Below the pieces are notes generated by a model. That model was not told the origin of the DNA and did no database searches. It saw only the letters and a list, made by a program, of their open reading frames with translations. A DNA stretch of 12,883 bases from an uncultured Bulleidia sp. (GTDB lineage: Bacteria > Bacillota_I > Bacilli_A > Erysipelotrichales > Erysipelotrichaceae): positions 1 to 12,883 of the forward strand of contig CAKVLT010000056.1 in NCBI GenBank assembly GCA_934757945.1. Reading direction: 5' to 3'. This document shows positions 1-6,765 of this stretch, in pieces. The first letter of the stretch is position 1. Every line of letters begins with the position of its first letter. The translations under genes and the position numbers were made by a program.

Positions 1-599
1 AAAATGATGCAAAATCCGCAGCTCTTGCAGAACTGTGGAAAGGATCCATGCAGGGTATTGAAAACGGTTCTGTGATTACATTGGGTACAGGTATCGGAGG
101 AGCTTTGATTTTTAACGGAAAACTGTACAGAGGTTCTACCTATGCTGCAGGGGAATTTTCCTGTGTTTCCTTAAGACTGGATTTGCCATATAGTCCAACA
201 CATATGTGGGCTAAACAAAATGGTGTAGGAAGACTTGTAGAAGACTATGCTGAACGTATTGGAGCAGATGCTTCAACACTAAATGGAAGAATTTTGTTTG
301 CAAAAGCCAATGAAGGCGATAAAGATGCGCTGGATGCTATTGATGCATTTACTCAGGGCATTGCAACAGGAATTATATCCTTACAGACAATTGTGGATGT
401 ACAAAGAGTTGCTATTGGTGGAGGGGTTTCCAAACAACCTATGTTAATGGAATCTCTGCATAAGCAATTACATTCCATGTACGATCCGTACAGTGCTTTC
501 CTGCCTGCAACTTTACCGGAAGTAGTTTCTTGTACTTTTGGAAATGATGCAAATATGATTGGAGCTTTATATCATTATCTGAATGAAGTAAAACATTAA
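1..599 (+). CDS. ROK-family sugar kinase, 3' part (5' end outside window)
   Basis: The reading frame is open from the window edge: codons starting at base 3 read NDAKSAALAELWKGSMQG and run without a stop into the rest of the protein, so the ATG at base 48 is internal. The NDA segment matches the catalytic Asp region of ROK (repressor, ORF, kinase) sugar kinases, and TLGTGIGGALIFNGKLYRG is the phosphate-binding glycine block that follows it. AAGEFS and the C-terminal AIGGGVSKQP segment are also typical of the family. ROK kinases phosphorylate hexoses or amino sugars in the cytoplasm using ATP. The Cys-rich zinc motif (CxCGxxGCxE) found in many ROK members is absent, as in a known Firmicute subgroup. 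The part seen has no helix-turn-helix, but the N-terminus is missing, so a repressor cannot be strictly excluded. The exact sugar cannot be told. A terminator directly follows the stop. Confidence 0.85.
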   Translation, partial: NDAKSAALAELWKGSMQGIENGSVITLGTGIGGALIFNGKLYRGSTYAAGEFSCVSLRLDLPYSPTHMWAKQNGVGRLVEDYAERIGADASTLNGRILFAKANEGDKDALDAIDAFTQGIATGIISLQTIVDVQRVAIGGGVSKQPMLMESLHKQLHSMYDPYSAFLPATLPEVVSCTFGNDANMIGALYHYLNEVKH

Positions 600-630
600 G
601 AACAGCTTTTTACAAAGCTGCTCTTTTTTT
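599..630 (+). terminator. Rho-independent terminator after the ROK kinase
   Basis: The 7-bp stem CAGCTTT/AAAGCTG (603-609 and 614-620) has loop TTAC and is followed by a T-run at 624-630. The stem can extend outward by two or three pairs across one mismatch, reaching the last base of the stop codon. Confidence 0.85.
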
Positions 631-631
631 G

Positions 632-646
632 TGGTAAAGTAGTGTC
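632..646 (+). promoter_or_regulatory. Candidate extended -10 promoter giving a leaderless start
   Basis: TGG followed by TAAAGT (635-640) resembles an extended -10 element. Counting 7 bases downstream from its last base puts the transcript start on the A of the ATG at 647. No purine-rich ribosome binding site lies between the terminator and the ATG, which fits a leaderless mRNA. No convincing -35 is seen. The same bases GTAGTGTC also precede the HD-domain gene start near 11165. Confidence 0.35.
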
Positions 647-1405
647 ATGTCAAAAACACAGGAAACACTTTCTCTGGAAGCTGCATTATATGCACTGAGT
701 GAAAAGAAAAGATATTATGGATGTACTGAAGTGACCATTGGATTTAAAAAAACAGGACATGGAGACGAAATAGTGGATTTTATGTCTTTGGATGCCGATG
801 GGATTTTTCGCTGTTATGAAATAAAAGTCTCTTATGCCGATTTGAAAACAGACAATAAGAAATCATGGTATGGTGATTACAATTATCTTGTGATTTCAGA
901 ATCCATGTCTTTACAGGATATAGACTATGATGCCTATATTCCTCCTTATACAGGTATTCTTGTTGGTGAAGATCTGCATGTGAAAAGGAAGGCAAAACAA
1001 TATCCTGTTAATGACAGAGTAATGTTGCAGATGTCTTTGTTAAGAAGTGTCTATTGGAAAATGCTGCAATACAAAAAAGCAGGAAATCTGGATGACATGA
1101 AAGCATTGGTGAAACAACTTGAAGAAACACAGAAAGAATTCGCCTCTTATACACAGAAGGTAGATAGAAAAATGTGGACAGTAACAGATTATGAGCATTA
1201 CTATGCTTTAAATCATCAGTTGCCTTATTTTAATCTTGAACAACAGGTTAAAGAGGAAAGAAGACAATACTTTTTACGTAATAAACAGGATTTTCACTGG
1301 ATTCAAGAAGAAACATATACCTGTCCAATATGCGGATACAGACAGGAAAAAGAAACCAATTTCTGTCCGCAATGCGGTACGGATTTACGAGAGCTTTGCA
1401 AATAA
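647..1405 (+). CDS. MmcB-like PD-(D/E)XK nuclease-fold protein with C-terminal zinc ribbon
   Basis: A 252-residue soluble protein. Residues about 10-110 resemble the MmcB-like family (DNA-repair-associated, restriction-endonuclease-like fold). VDFMSLDADG is followed by CYEIKVSYADLKTDNK, giving candidate catalytic residues D44, E58 and K60 in the D...ExK pattern, with a strand YNYLVI after it. Residues about 130-215 are charged and helical, possibly coiled coil. The C-terminus has CPICG (C226, C229) and CPQCG (C240, C243), a four-Cys zinc ribbon likely to bind nucleic acid or protein. The start at 647 is chosen because nuclease-like homology begins soon after and no later ATG keeps D44; it lacks a clear ribosome binding site. 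The gene stands alone between two terminators, and its last four codons lie inside the downstream hairpin. Nuclease activity is inferred from motif only; DNA-binding without cleavage is possible. Confidence 0.65.
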   Translation: MSKTQETLSLEAALYALSEKKRYYGCTEVTIGFKKTGHGDEIVDFMSLDADGIFRCYEIKVSYADLKTDNKKSWYGDYNYLVISESMSLQDIDYDAYIPPYTGILVGEDLHVKRKAKQYPVNDRVMLQMSLLRSVYWKMLQYKKAGNLDDMKALVKQLEETQKEFASYTQKVDRKMWTVTDYEHYYALNHQLPYFNLEQQVKEERRQYFLRNKQDFHWIQEETYTCPICGYRQEKETNFCPQCGTDLRELCK

Positions 1406-1417
1406 AGCTCTTTTTTT
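1391..1417 (+). terminator. Terminator nested in the 3' end of the nuclease-like gene
   Basis: A perfect 7-bp stem GAGCTTT/AAAGCTC (1391-1397, 1404-1410) with a 6-base loop is followed by seven Ts (1411-1417). The TAA stop (1403-1405) sits across the loop and 3' arm, so the hairpin is partly coding. Confidence 0.9.
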
Positions 1418-1423
1418 ATGCTT

Positions 1424-1492
1424 TTTACAAAGACTTAACATACAAAGCAGATTTTACGCATATTTTGCAATTGCCTTTTACAGGATTTAACA
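1424..1492 (+). promoter_or_regulatory. Candidate PhoP-box array (six TTnACA-like repeats) upstream of pstS
   Basis: Direct repeats on the + strand: TTTACA (1424), TTAACA (1435), TTTACG (1453), TTTGCA (1464), TTTACA (1477) and TTAACA (1487). They form three pairs with starts 11, 11 and 10 bases apart, one helical turn each. This matches the Gram-positive PhoP-binding pattern (TTnACA repeats spaced about 5 bases). With the -10 at 1502-1507, the last two pairs fall at about -61 to -22, where PhoP activates Bacillus Pho genes. The third pair lies further upstream. Four of six repeats match TTnACA exactly. Confidence 0.75.
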
Positions 1493-1501
1493 CAAGAAAT
1501 A

Positions 1502-1525
1502 TATCTTATCTGTGTACCAAGGAGG
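1502..1525 (+). promoter_or_regulatory. pstS -10 element and ribosome binding site
   Basis: TATCTT (1502-1507) is the best -10 near the Pho-box array; no good -35 is present, as expected for an activator-dependent promoter. AAGGAGG (1519-1525) is a near-perfect ribosome binding site, but lies 13 bases before the ATG at 1539, longer than usual. Confidence 0.5.
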
Positions 1526-1538
1526 AAAGATACGGTAT

Positions 1539-2441
1539 ATGAACACAAAGAAATTATTGGCGGGTGTATTAGCACTTGCTGCATTAGCAGGATGTGGAGG
1601 AACATCTTCAGACACAACAAAAGACAAAACTGAAGCAAAAACAGCTTCAGAAGATTCTCTTGCAGGAACAGTGACAGCCTCTGGTTCCAGTGCTTTATTA
1701 CCATTAGCACAGGCTGCTGCAGATAAATTCATGGAATCTAATCCTGATCTGGTTATCACAGTCAATGGTGGTGGATCTGGTGAAGGCTTAAAACAGGTAG
1801 CAGATGGAAGTGTAGATATCGGTAACTCTGATGTCAGTGCAGAAGAAAAACTGGATGCTGATGTTGCAAAGACATTAACAGATCATGAAGTAGCTATTGT
1901 GGCTATGGCTCCTGTAATTAACAAAGACTTAAGCATCACATCATTAACAACAGATCAGTTAGTATCTATTTTTACTGGTAAGGTTACTAACTGGAAAGAT
2001 GTAGGCGGACCTGATGAAGAAATTCTTCTGGTTACAAGACCAAGTTCTTCCGGAACAAGAGCTACTTTCAAAAAGTGGGCTTTAAATGGTGAAGATGAAG
2101 CTAGCAATGAAGCTCTTGAAACAGATGACTCAGGTACATTAGTACAGACAGTCAGCACAAATAAAGGTGCTATTGGTTATGTTGCATTAAGTTATCTGGT
2201 AAATAACACAGATGTTCAGGCAGTTGCTATTGACGGCGTTGAACCAACTCTTGAAAATGCATATTCTGGTGATTATAAAGTGTGGTCTTATGAACATATG
2301 TATACAAATGGTGAAGGTTCTAAAGAAGCACAGGCATTCATCGAATATATGTGTGGTGATGAATTCTCTTCTGAAGTAGAAAAGTTGGGCTATGGTGTTG
2401 TATCCAAGTTAAGCGACAACGCAGTAAGCTCACATAAATAA
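1539..2441 (+). CDS. pstS: Phosphate ABC transporter substrate-binding lipoprotein PstS
   Basis: A 300-residue phosphate-binding protein that captures inorganic phosphate outside the membrane and hands it to PstC/PstA. It starts with a lipoprotein signal: K4-K5, a hydrophobic stretch, then lipobox L16-A17-G18-C19, so C19 is the lipidated residue. A Ser/Thr/Lys-rich linker follows to about residue 40. Phosphate-site motifs are present in family order: GSSA (49-52), GGGSGEG (77-83), DIGNSD (93-98) and RPSSSGTR (167-174). The ATG at 1539 is preferred over the upstream in-frame GTG at 1512 because the longer form would place MYQGGKIRY ahead of the signal peptide and would include the ribosome binding site in the coding region. 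It is the first gene of the pst operon and is separated from pstC by 65 bases with a strong stem-loop. Regulation is probably by PhoP through the upstream repeats. Confidence 0.96.
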   Translation: MNTKKLLAGVLALAALAGCGGTSSDTTKDKTEAKTASEDSLAGTVTASGSSALLPLAQAAADKFMESNPDLVITVNGGGSGEGLKQVADGSVDIGNSDVSAEEKLDADVAKTLTDHEVAIVAMAPVINKDLSITSLTTDQLVSIFTGKVTNWKDVGGPDEEILLVTRPSSSGTRATFKKWALNGEDEASNEALETDDSGTLVQTVSTNKGAIGYVALSYLVNNTDVQAVAIDGVEPTLENAYSGDYKVWSYEHMYTNGEGSKEAQAFIEYMCGDEFSSEVEKLGYGVVSKLSDNAVSSHK

Positions 2442-2466
2442 GCTAAAAACAAAAAGAAATCAGACA

Positions 2467-2487
2467 ATGCCGGGATTACCCCGGCAT
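2467..2487 (+). promoter_or_regulatory. Intercistronic stem-loop between pstS and pstC
   Basis: A perfect 8-bp GC-rich stem ATGCCGGG/CCCGGCAT has a 5-base loop ATTAC and no T-run after it, so it is not a standard terminator. Such a hairpin can protect the 3' end of pstS mRNA and keep PstS in excess over the membrane components; that role is inferred from other pst operons. The pstC ribosome binding site AGGAG (2497-2501) begins ten bases later. Confidence 0.6.
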
Positions 2488-2506
2488 ATGTTCTGTAGGA
2501 GAAGAT

Positions 2507-3415
2507 ATGGATGTATTTACTCAAAAAATGGTAAAACAGGATAAAGCCATGAAAATGGTCTATACAGTATGTGGGTTGCTGATAATTGCTATCACTGTGG
2601 CAATCGGCGCTTTCCTTCTTTATAAAGGATGCGGCACATTTACAACAGCAGGTCACTCTGTTACAGAATTTCTGTTTTCCTCACAGTGGGCTCCTAAAGA
2701 TTCTTCCTCTGAGTTCGGAGGACAGATTGGAGCACTGGTATATATTGCTGGATCCCTTTTGACATGTGGGCTGGCATTGGTTATCTGTATTCCGTTTTCT
2801 GTAGGATCAGCAGTATTCTTATCCGAAATCAATCCTAAACTGGGAGAAAAAATCTTCAGACCTGCAGTTGAAATTTACGTTGGTATTCCAAGTGTGGTAT
2901 ATGGGTGGATTGGTCTTACGGTGCTTGTTCCGTTTATCAGAGATATTTTTCACGCAAAGATGGGTGGCTTCTCTGTATTAGCAGCGTCTATTGTTCTTGC
3001 GGTAATGATTTTTCCTACCATTACTACTGTTGCTGCAGATGCTATAAAGTCTGTGCCTGATGGATACAGAGAAGCAGCCTATGGTATGGGTTCTACAAGA
3101 TGGCAGGTTACCAGACATGTTGTGTTACCTGCAGCTTTCTCAGGTATTGCCACAGGTGTCATCCTTGGACTTGCAAGAGCAATAGGTGAGGCACTTGCCG
3201 TTGCCATGGTAATCGGTAAAACAAGAAGTTTCCCGAAGGACCTTCTTTCCCCGACAAATAATCTGACCGCAGCTATTGCTTCGGATATGGGAAATACTGC
3301 TAATGGCGGCGAACATAATATGGCCTTATGGACAATGGCATTATTGTTGTATTTGATTTCCATTACATTGATCTTCATTATTCATAAGATGTCACATAAA
3401 GGAGAAAAAGTATGA
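2507..3415 (+). CDS. pstC: Phosphate ABC transporter permease PstC
   Basis: A 302-residue inner-membrane permease that forms the phosphate channel with PstA. A first membrane segment lies at about residues 18-40, followed by an extracytoplasmic part containing FLFSSQWAPKDSSSEFGG (56-72), typical of PstC. Further membrane segments lie at about 76-100, 125-145, 156-180, 208-236 and 272-293. The cytoplasmic coupling loop that docks on PstB runs from GYREAAYGMG (186-195) to about residue 214. Start: ATG with AGGAG 5 bases upstream. Its TGA stop overlaps the pstA start in an ATGA arrangement, which implies translational coupling. Length is normal for the family. Confidence 0.96.
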   Translation: MDVFTQKMVKQDKAMKMVYTVCGLLIIAITVAIGAFLLYKGCGTFTTAGHSVTEFLFSSQWAPKDSSSEFGGQIGALVYIAGSLLTCGLALVICIPFSVGSAVFLSEINPKLGEKIFRPAVEIYVGIPSVVYGWIGLTVLVPFIRDIFHAKMGGFSVLAASIVLAVMIFPTITTVAADAIKSVPDGYREAAYGMGSTRWQVTRHVVLPAAFSGIATGVILGLARAIGEALAVAMVIGKTRSFPKDLLSPTNNLTAAIASDMGNTANGGEHNMALWTMALLLYLISITLIFIIHKMSHKGEKV

Positions 3416-4338
3416 GCTTATTGGAAAATCAGGAAATAGTGAGTGAGGATACTGAAGCTAAAGTAATCCGTCATGCACGTCTTGCAGACAGAATCATGAC
3501 TGGTGTGTTCAGTTTTGCCGGGTGGCTTATGCTGCTGTTCCTTATTTTTTTAACAGGATATATTTTAATAACTGGTTTCATGGATTTTAAGCCTGCATTT
3601 CTCTCTGCCTCAAAGAATGGTATTCTGAATCAGCTGTTTAACACTGTGTATCTGGTCATATTATCTCTCATCATTTCCGTACCGTTAGGTATCGGAGCAG
3701 GGGTGTATCTTGCAGAATATGCAAAACCTGGAAGACTGCTGAATTTTCTTCAGATTTCCATTGAATCTTTATCCTCTCTGCCTAGTATTGTTATAGGATT
3801 GTTTGGATACCTTGTCTTTATTCTTATGACAGGTATGAAATGGAATTTATTTGCAGGGTCTCTGGCTGTTTCCATACTTTCTTTACCATTGATTACAACA
3901 GAAACAAATTCGGCCATTCGTTCACTTCCAAAAGAATATAAGGAAGGTTCTCTTGCAACAGGTGCAACCCTTGCTCAGACAATCAAGCACGTATTGCTAC
4001 CTGCTGCAATGCCACAGATTTTAACAGGTGTCATCATGGCTGCAGGAAGAGGATTCGGTGAAGCAGCTGCACTTCTTTATACAAGTGGACAGTCTACTGT
4101 TATTCACTGGTCTAACTGGAACCTTACTTCTCCAACCTGTCCTTTGAATCCTTTCAGAGCAGGTGAAACATTATCCTTACACATCTGGGTAATGAGAACA
4201 GAAGGTTCTTTAAATCCTAATGCTACGGCAATTGCAACATTTTCCTCGGCTATCCTTGTCTTATTAACATTGTCATTCTCAGTAATTACAAGAAGGATGT
4301 CCGATCGTATACAGAAGAAGAATCAGAAAGGCTCTTAA
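3412..4338 (+). CDS. pstA: Phosphate ABC transporter permease PstA
   Basis: A 308-residue permease and partner of PstC. A hydrophilic N-terminal tail of about 30 residues precedes the first membrane segment (about 31-56). Further segments lie at about 75-100, 120-142, 146-165, 202-225 and 272-293. The coupling loop EYKEGSLATGATLAQT (175-190) followed by HVLLPAAMPQILTG (193-206) is the docking site for the PstB ATPase. GRGFGEAAALLYTSG (212-226) is a characteristic PstA segment. The start overlaps the pstC stop by four bases, with AAAGGAG (3398-3404) upstream inside pstC. pstB follows after three bases, so expression is clearly coupled. Confidence 0.96.
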   Translation: MSLLENQEIVSEDTEAKVIRHARLADRIMTGVFSFAGWLMLLFLIFLTGYILITGFMDFKPAFLSASKNGILNQLFNTVYLVILSLIISVPLGIGAGVYLAEYAKPGRLLNFLQISIESLSSLPSIVIGLFGYLVFILMTGMKWNLFAGSLAVSILSLPLITTETNSAIRSLPKEYKEGSLATGATLAQTIKHVLLPAAMPQILTGVIMAAGRGFGEAAALLYTSGQSTVIHWSNWNLTSPTCPLNPFRAGETLSLHIWVMRTEGSLNPNATAIATFSSAILVLLTLSFSVITRRMSDRIQKKNQKGS

Positions 4339-4341
4339 GGT

Positions 4342-5094
4342 ATGAGTAAGATCAATATTGAAAACTTAGATTTATATTATGGTGATTTCCATGCACTGCA
4401 TGGTATTTCCATGGCGATTGAACCAAATGAAATTACTGCATTTATAGGTCCTTCAGGATGTGGTAAAAGTACATTGCTGAAATCTTTAAACAGAATGAAT
4501 GATATGGTGGAAGGCTGTAAGATTACAGGTTCCATTACCTTGGATGATCAGGATATTTTCGGACAGGATCTCGATGTTAATGTCTTGCGTAAAAGAGTAG
4601 GTATGGTCTTTCAGAAGCCTAATCCATTTCCTATGAGTGTCTATGATAACGTTGCTTATGGTCCGCGTATTCATGGCATCAAGAATAAAAAACAACTGGA
4701 TGAAATTGTAGAAAGAGCTTTAAAGAACGCAGCAATCTGGGATGAATTAAAAGACAGATTGAAGAAATCTGCTTTAGGACTTTCCGGTGGTCAGCAGCAA
4801 AGATTATGTATTGCAAGAGCTCTTGCATGTGATCCTGAAGTATTGTTGATGGATGAGCCTACAAGTGCTCTGGATCCTATTTCTACAAGTAAGATTGAAG
4901 ATCTTGTCATTGAACTGAAGAAGAAATATACAGTTGTTATTGTCACACATAATATGCAGCAGGCTGTTCGTATTTCTGATAAAACAGCTTTCTTCCTTTT
5001 GGGCGATTTAGTGGAATACGGTAAAACTGATGAGATTTTCTCTAATCCTAAGAATAAGAAAACAGAGAATTATATTACAGGAAGGTTTGGTTGA
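4342..5094 (+). CDS. pstB: Phosphate ABC transporter ATP-binding protein PstB
   Basis: A 250-residue cytoplasmic ATPase that powers PstC/PstA. All ABC motifs are present: Walker A GPSGCGKST (36-44), Q-loop Q91 in VFQKPNPFPMS (a PstB hallmark), signature LSGGQQQ (147-153), Walker B VLLMDEP (167-173) with E172, D-loop SALD, and H-loop H203 in THNMQQA. The C-terminus NYITGRFG is the usual PstB end. The ATG lies 3 bases after the pstA stop. The TGA stop overlaps an alternative TTG start for phoU at 5091. Confidence 0.97.
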   Translation: MSKINIENLDLYYGDFHALHGISMAIEPNEITAFIGPSGCGKSTLLKSLNRMNDMVEGCKITGSITLDDQDIFGQDLDVNVLRKRVGMVFQKPNPFPMSVYDNVAYGPRIHGIKNKKQLDEIVERALKNAAIWDELKDRLKKSALGLSGGQQQRLCIARALACDPEVLLMDEPTSALDPISTSKIEDLVIELKKKYTVVIVTHNMQQAVRISDKTAFFLLGDLVEYGKTDEIFSNPKNKKTENYITGRFG

Positions 5095-5099
5095 TACTT

Positions 5100-5750
5100 A
5101 TGCGTAATCGTTTTGATACTCAGTTGGAACATTTAAACGAGTCTATGAAAGAAATGGGAATTCTTTGTGAAGATTCTATAGGCAACGCTATTGATTCTTT
5201 AATGGACGGTAATGTCAAAAAGGCACAGAAGGTTCTTGGAAATGTCGTTTCCATTTCCAGAAAAGAAAGAGAAATTGAAGGCATCTGTCTGAAACTACTC
5301 ATGCAGCAACAACCTGTAGCTACGGATTTAAGAGTTATTTCTTCTGCATTAAAAATGGTTTCCGATCTGGAAAGAATCGGTGATCAGTCAGGAGATATTG
5401 CAGAAATTGTGGTGACTGAAAGTCTTTCTGCAGCTAATGATATTCTTAATCTTCAGGAAATGGCTAATGCAGTCAGTGCCATGGTGAAAGACGCAATTAA
5501 TGCCTTTGTGGATAAAGATGAAACTTTGGCGAAATCTGTAATTCAATGTGATGATATTGTTGACACTTGTTTTGTGGAAGCTAAAAAGAAACTGATAGAG
5601 ATTTTCTCTGGTAAAGAAGTGAATATGGAATATGCACTGGATTTACTGATGATTGCCAAATATTTTGAAAGAATTGGGGATCATTGTGTCAATATCGCAC
5701 AATGGGTACTATTCTCTATTACAGGTGTTCGTGAAGGAAATACAAATTGA
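5100..5750 (+). CDS. phoU: Phosphate signalling complex protein PhoU
   Basis: A 216-residue, all-helical cytoplasmic protein with two repeats, each carrying the family metal-binding motif: ERIGDQ (91-96) and ERIGDH (190-195). PhoU binds the Pst transporter and restrains the PhoR-type sensor kinase when phosphate is plentiful; no phoR/phoP pair is present in this window. The ATG at 5100 is chosen because MRNRFDTQLEHLNE matches the usual PhoU N-terminus. A TTG at 5091, overlapping the pstB stop, is an alternative: AGGAAGG (5079-5085) is only 5 bases from it but 14 from the ATG, so the 219-residue form is possible. Last gene of the operon, followed by a terminator. Confidence 0.95.
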   Translation: MRNRFDTQLEHLNESMKEMGILCEDSIGNAIDSLMDGNVKKAQKVLGNVVSISRKEREIEGICLKLLMQQQPVATDLRVISSALKMVSDLERIGDQSGDIAEIVVTESLSAANDILNLQEMANAVSAMVKDAINAFVDKDETLAKSVIQCDDIVDTCFVEAKKKLIEIFSGKEVNMEYALDLLMIAKYFERIGDHCVNIAQWVLFSITGVREGNTN

Positions 5751-5761
5751 CCCTCTCCCAG

Positions 5762-5789
5762 ATACGGCTTGAAAAAGCTGTATTTTTTT
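5762..5789 (+). terminator. Terminator of the pst-phoU operon
   Basis: A 9-bp stem ATACGGCTT/AAGCTGTAT (5762-5770, 5775-5783, one G-U pair) is closed by a GAAA tetraloop and followed by a T-run to 5789. It lies 12 bases after the phoU stop. Confidence 0.9.
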
Positions 5790-5832
5790 ATGCCTTTCAG
5801 TTAAGATGAATGCATATATACAGAGGTGAAAT

Positions 5833-6765
5833 ATGGGAATTGTTGTTTTCGGGGCTACTCTTGTGGATATCAAGGGATATCCATTTGGTAAGTATGTCCC
5901 TACAGGTAGAAATGCAGGAAATGTGGTGCAGGTACACGGTGGTGTAAGCAGAAATGCAGTAGAAGATATTGCCAATGTGGAGTTAAGACCAACCTATGTT
6001 TCTGTATTGGACCATTCCGGTATAAGTCAGGAAATCGTAGAAAAACTGAAAAGACATAAAGTTGAGACAAAATATATACGCTATACAGATACAGGTCTTG
6101 GTAAATGGCTTGCAATCTTTAACAGAGAAGGGGATGTAGTCGGTTCTATTTCACAAAGACCGGATCTTTCTGAAATTAAGATTACGTTAAAGGAATATGG
6201 AGAAGAAATCTTCGAAAACGCAGACAGTATTGTCGTGGAAATTGATATGGATGCGGATATTTTAAAAACTATCTTTCAGCTTGCTAAAAGGTATCATAAA
6301 AAAGTATTTGCGATAGTTTCCAATATGTCCATTGCCATGGAAAGAAGAGACTTAATGAAACAGACGGACTGTGTGGTTTGTAATCAGGAAGAGGCAGGTT
6401 TGCTGTTCTCTGAAGATTACAGCAATCTTTCTCCATCAGAACTTGCTGAAATCATTGATGAAAAAGTAGAACAGGCACAGTTTACAAGAATGGTTGTTAC
6501 CATGGGAGAACAAGGTGCCGTTTATGCAGAAAAACATGAAGATTACGGTACAATTCCTGCTAAAAAGACAATTGTACAGGACACTACAGGATGCGGAGAT
6601 GCTTTCTTTTCAGGTGTATGTATCGGACTTACTTATGGAAAAAACTTAAAGGAATCCTGCGAAATAGGTACAAGACTCGCTTCTAGTGTCATTGCTACAA
6701 AAGAGAATGTGTGCCCGCGATTTTTGCCGAGTGAATTTGATTTGGATGTAGAAGTGGAAAAGTGA
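5833..6765 (+). CDS. PfkB/ribokinase-family carbohydrate or nucleoside kinase, substrate unknown
   Basis: A 310-residue cytoplasmic kinase. N-terminal GATLVDIKGYPFG is followed by the substrate-side glycine motif GGVSRN (36-41). NQEEA (184-188) matches the family NxxE Mg/phosphate motif. The C-terminal signature DTTGCGDAFFSG (250-261) holds the catalytic base D256 and the anion hole; Cys replaces the more common Ala in GAGD. The N-terminal pattern recalls the pseudouridine kinase/ribokinase side of the family, but no residues fix the substrate. A ribosome binding site GAGGTG (5823-5828) is 4 bases from the ATG. No convincing promoter is seen in the 43 bases after the phoU terminator, so partial read-through from the pst operon is possible. 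The stop codon lies within the following terminator. Confidence 0.85.
   Translation: MGIVVFGATLVDIKGYPFGKYVPTGRNAGNVVQVHGGVSRNAVEDIANVELRPTYVSVLDHSGISQEIVEKLKRHKVETKYIRYTDTGLGKWLAIFNREGDVVGSISQRPDLSEIKITLKEYGEEIFENADSIVVEIDMDADILKTIFQLAKRYHKKVFAIVSNMSIAMERRDLMKQTDCVVCNQEEAGLLFSEDYSNLSPSELAEIIDEKVEQAQFTRMVVTMGEQGAVYAEKHEDYGTIPAKKTIVQDTTGCGDAFFSGVCIGLTYGKNLKESCEIGTRLASSVIATKENVCPRFLPSEFDLDVEVEK

Noticed and set aside
1512..1538. N-terminal extension of PstS from GTG at 1512
   Set aside because: It would encode the AAGGAGG ribosome binding site and push the lipoprotein signal inward.
1236..1542. Plus-strand frames overlapping the end of the nuclease-like gene
   Set aside because: They overlap the zinc-ribbon coding sequence in another frame and run through a terminator and the pstS promoter; no family resemblance.
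1435..1765. Minus-strand open frames across the pstS promoter and 5' end
   Set aside because: They cross the Pho-box array and the pstS coding start. The peptides are low-complexity and lack ribosome binding sites; shadows of pstS.
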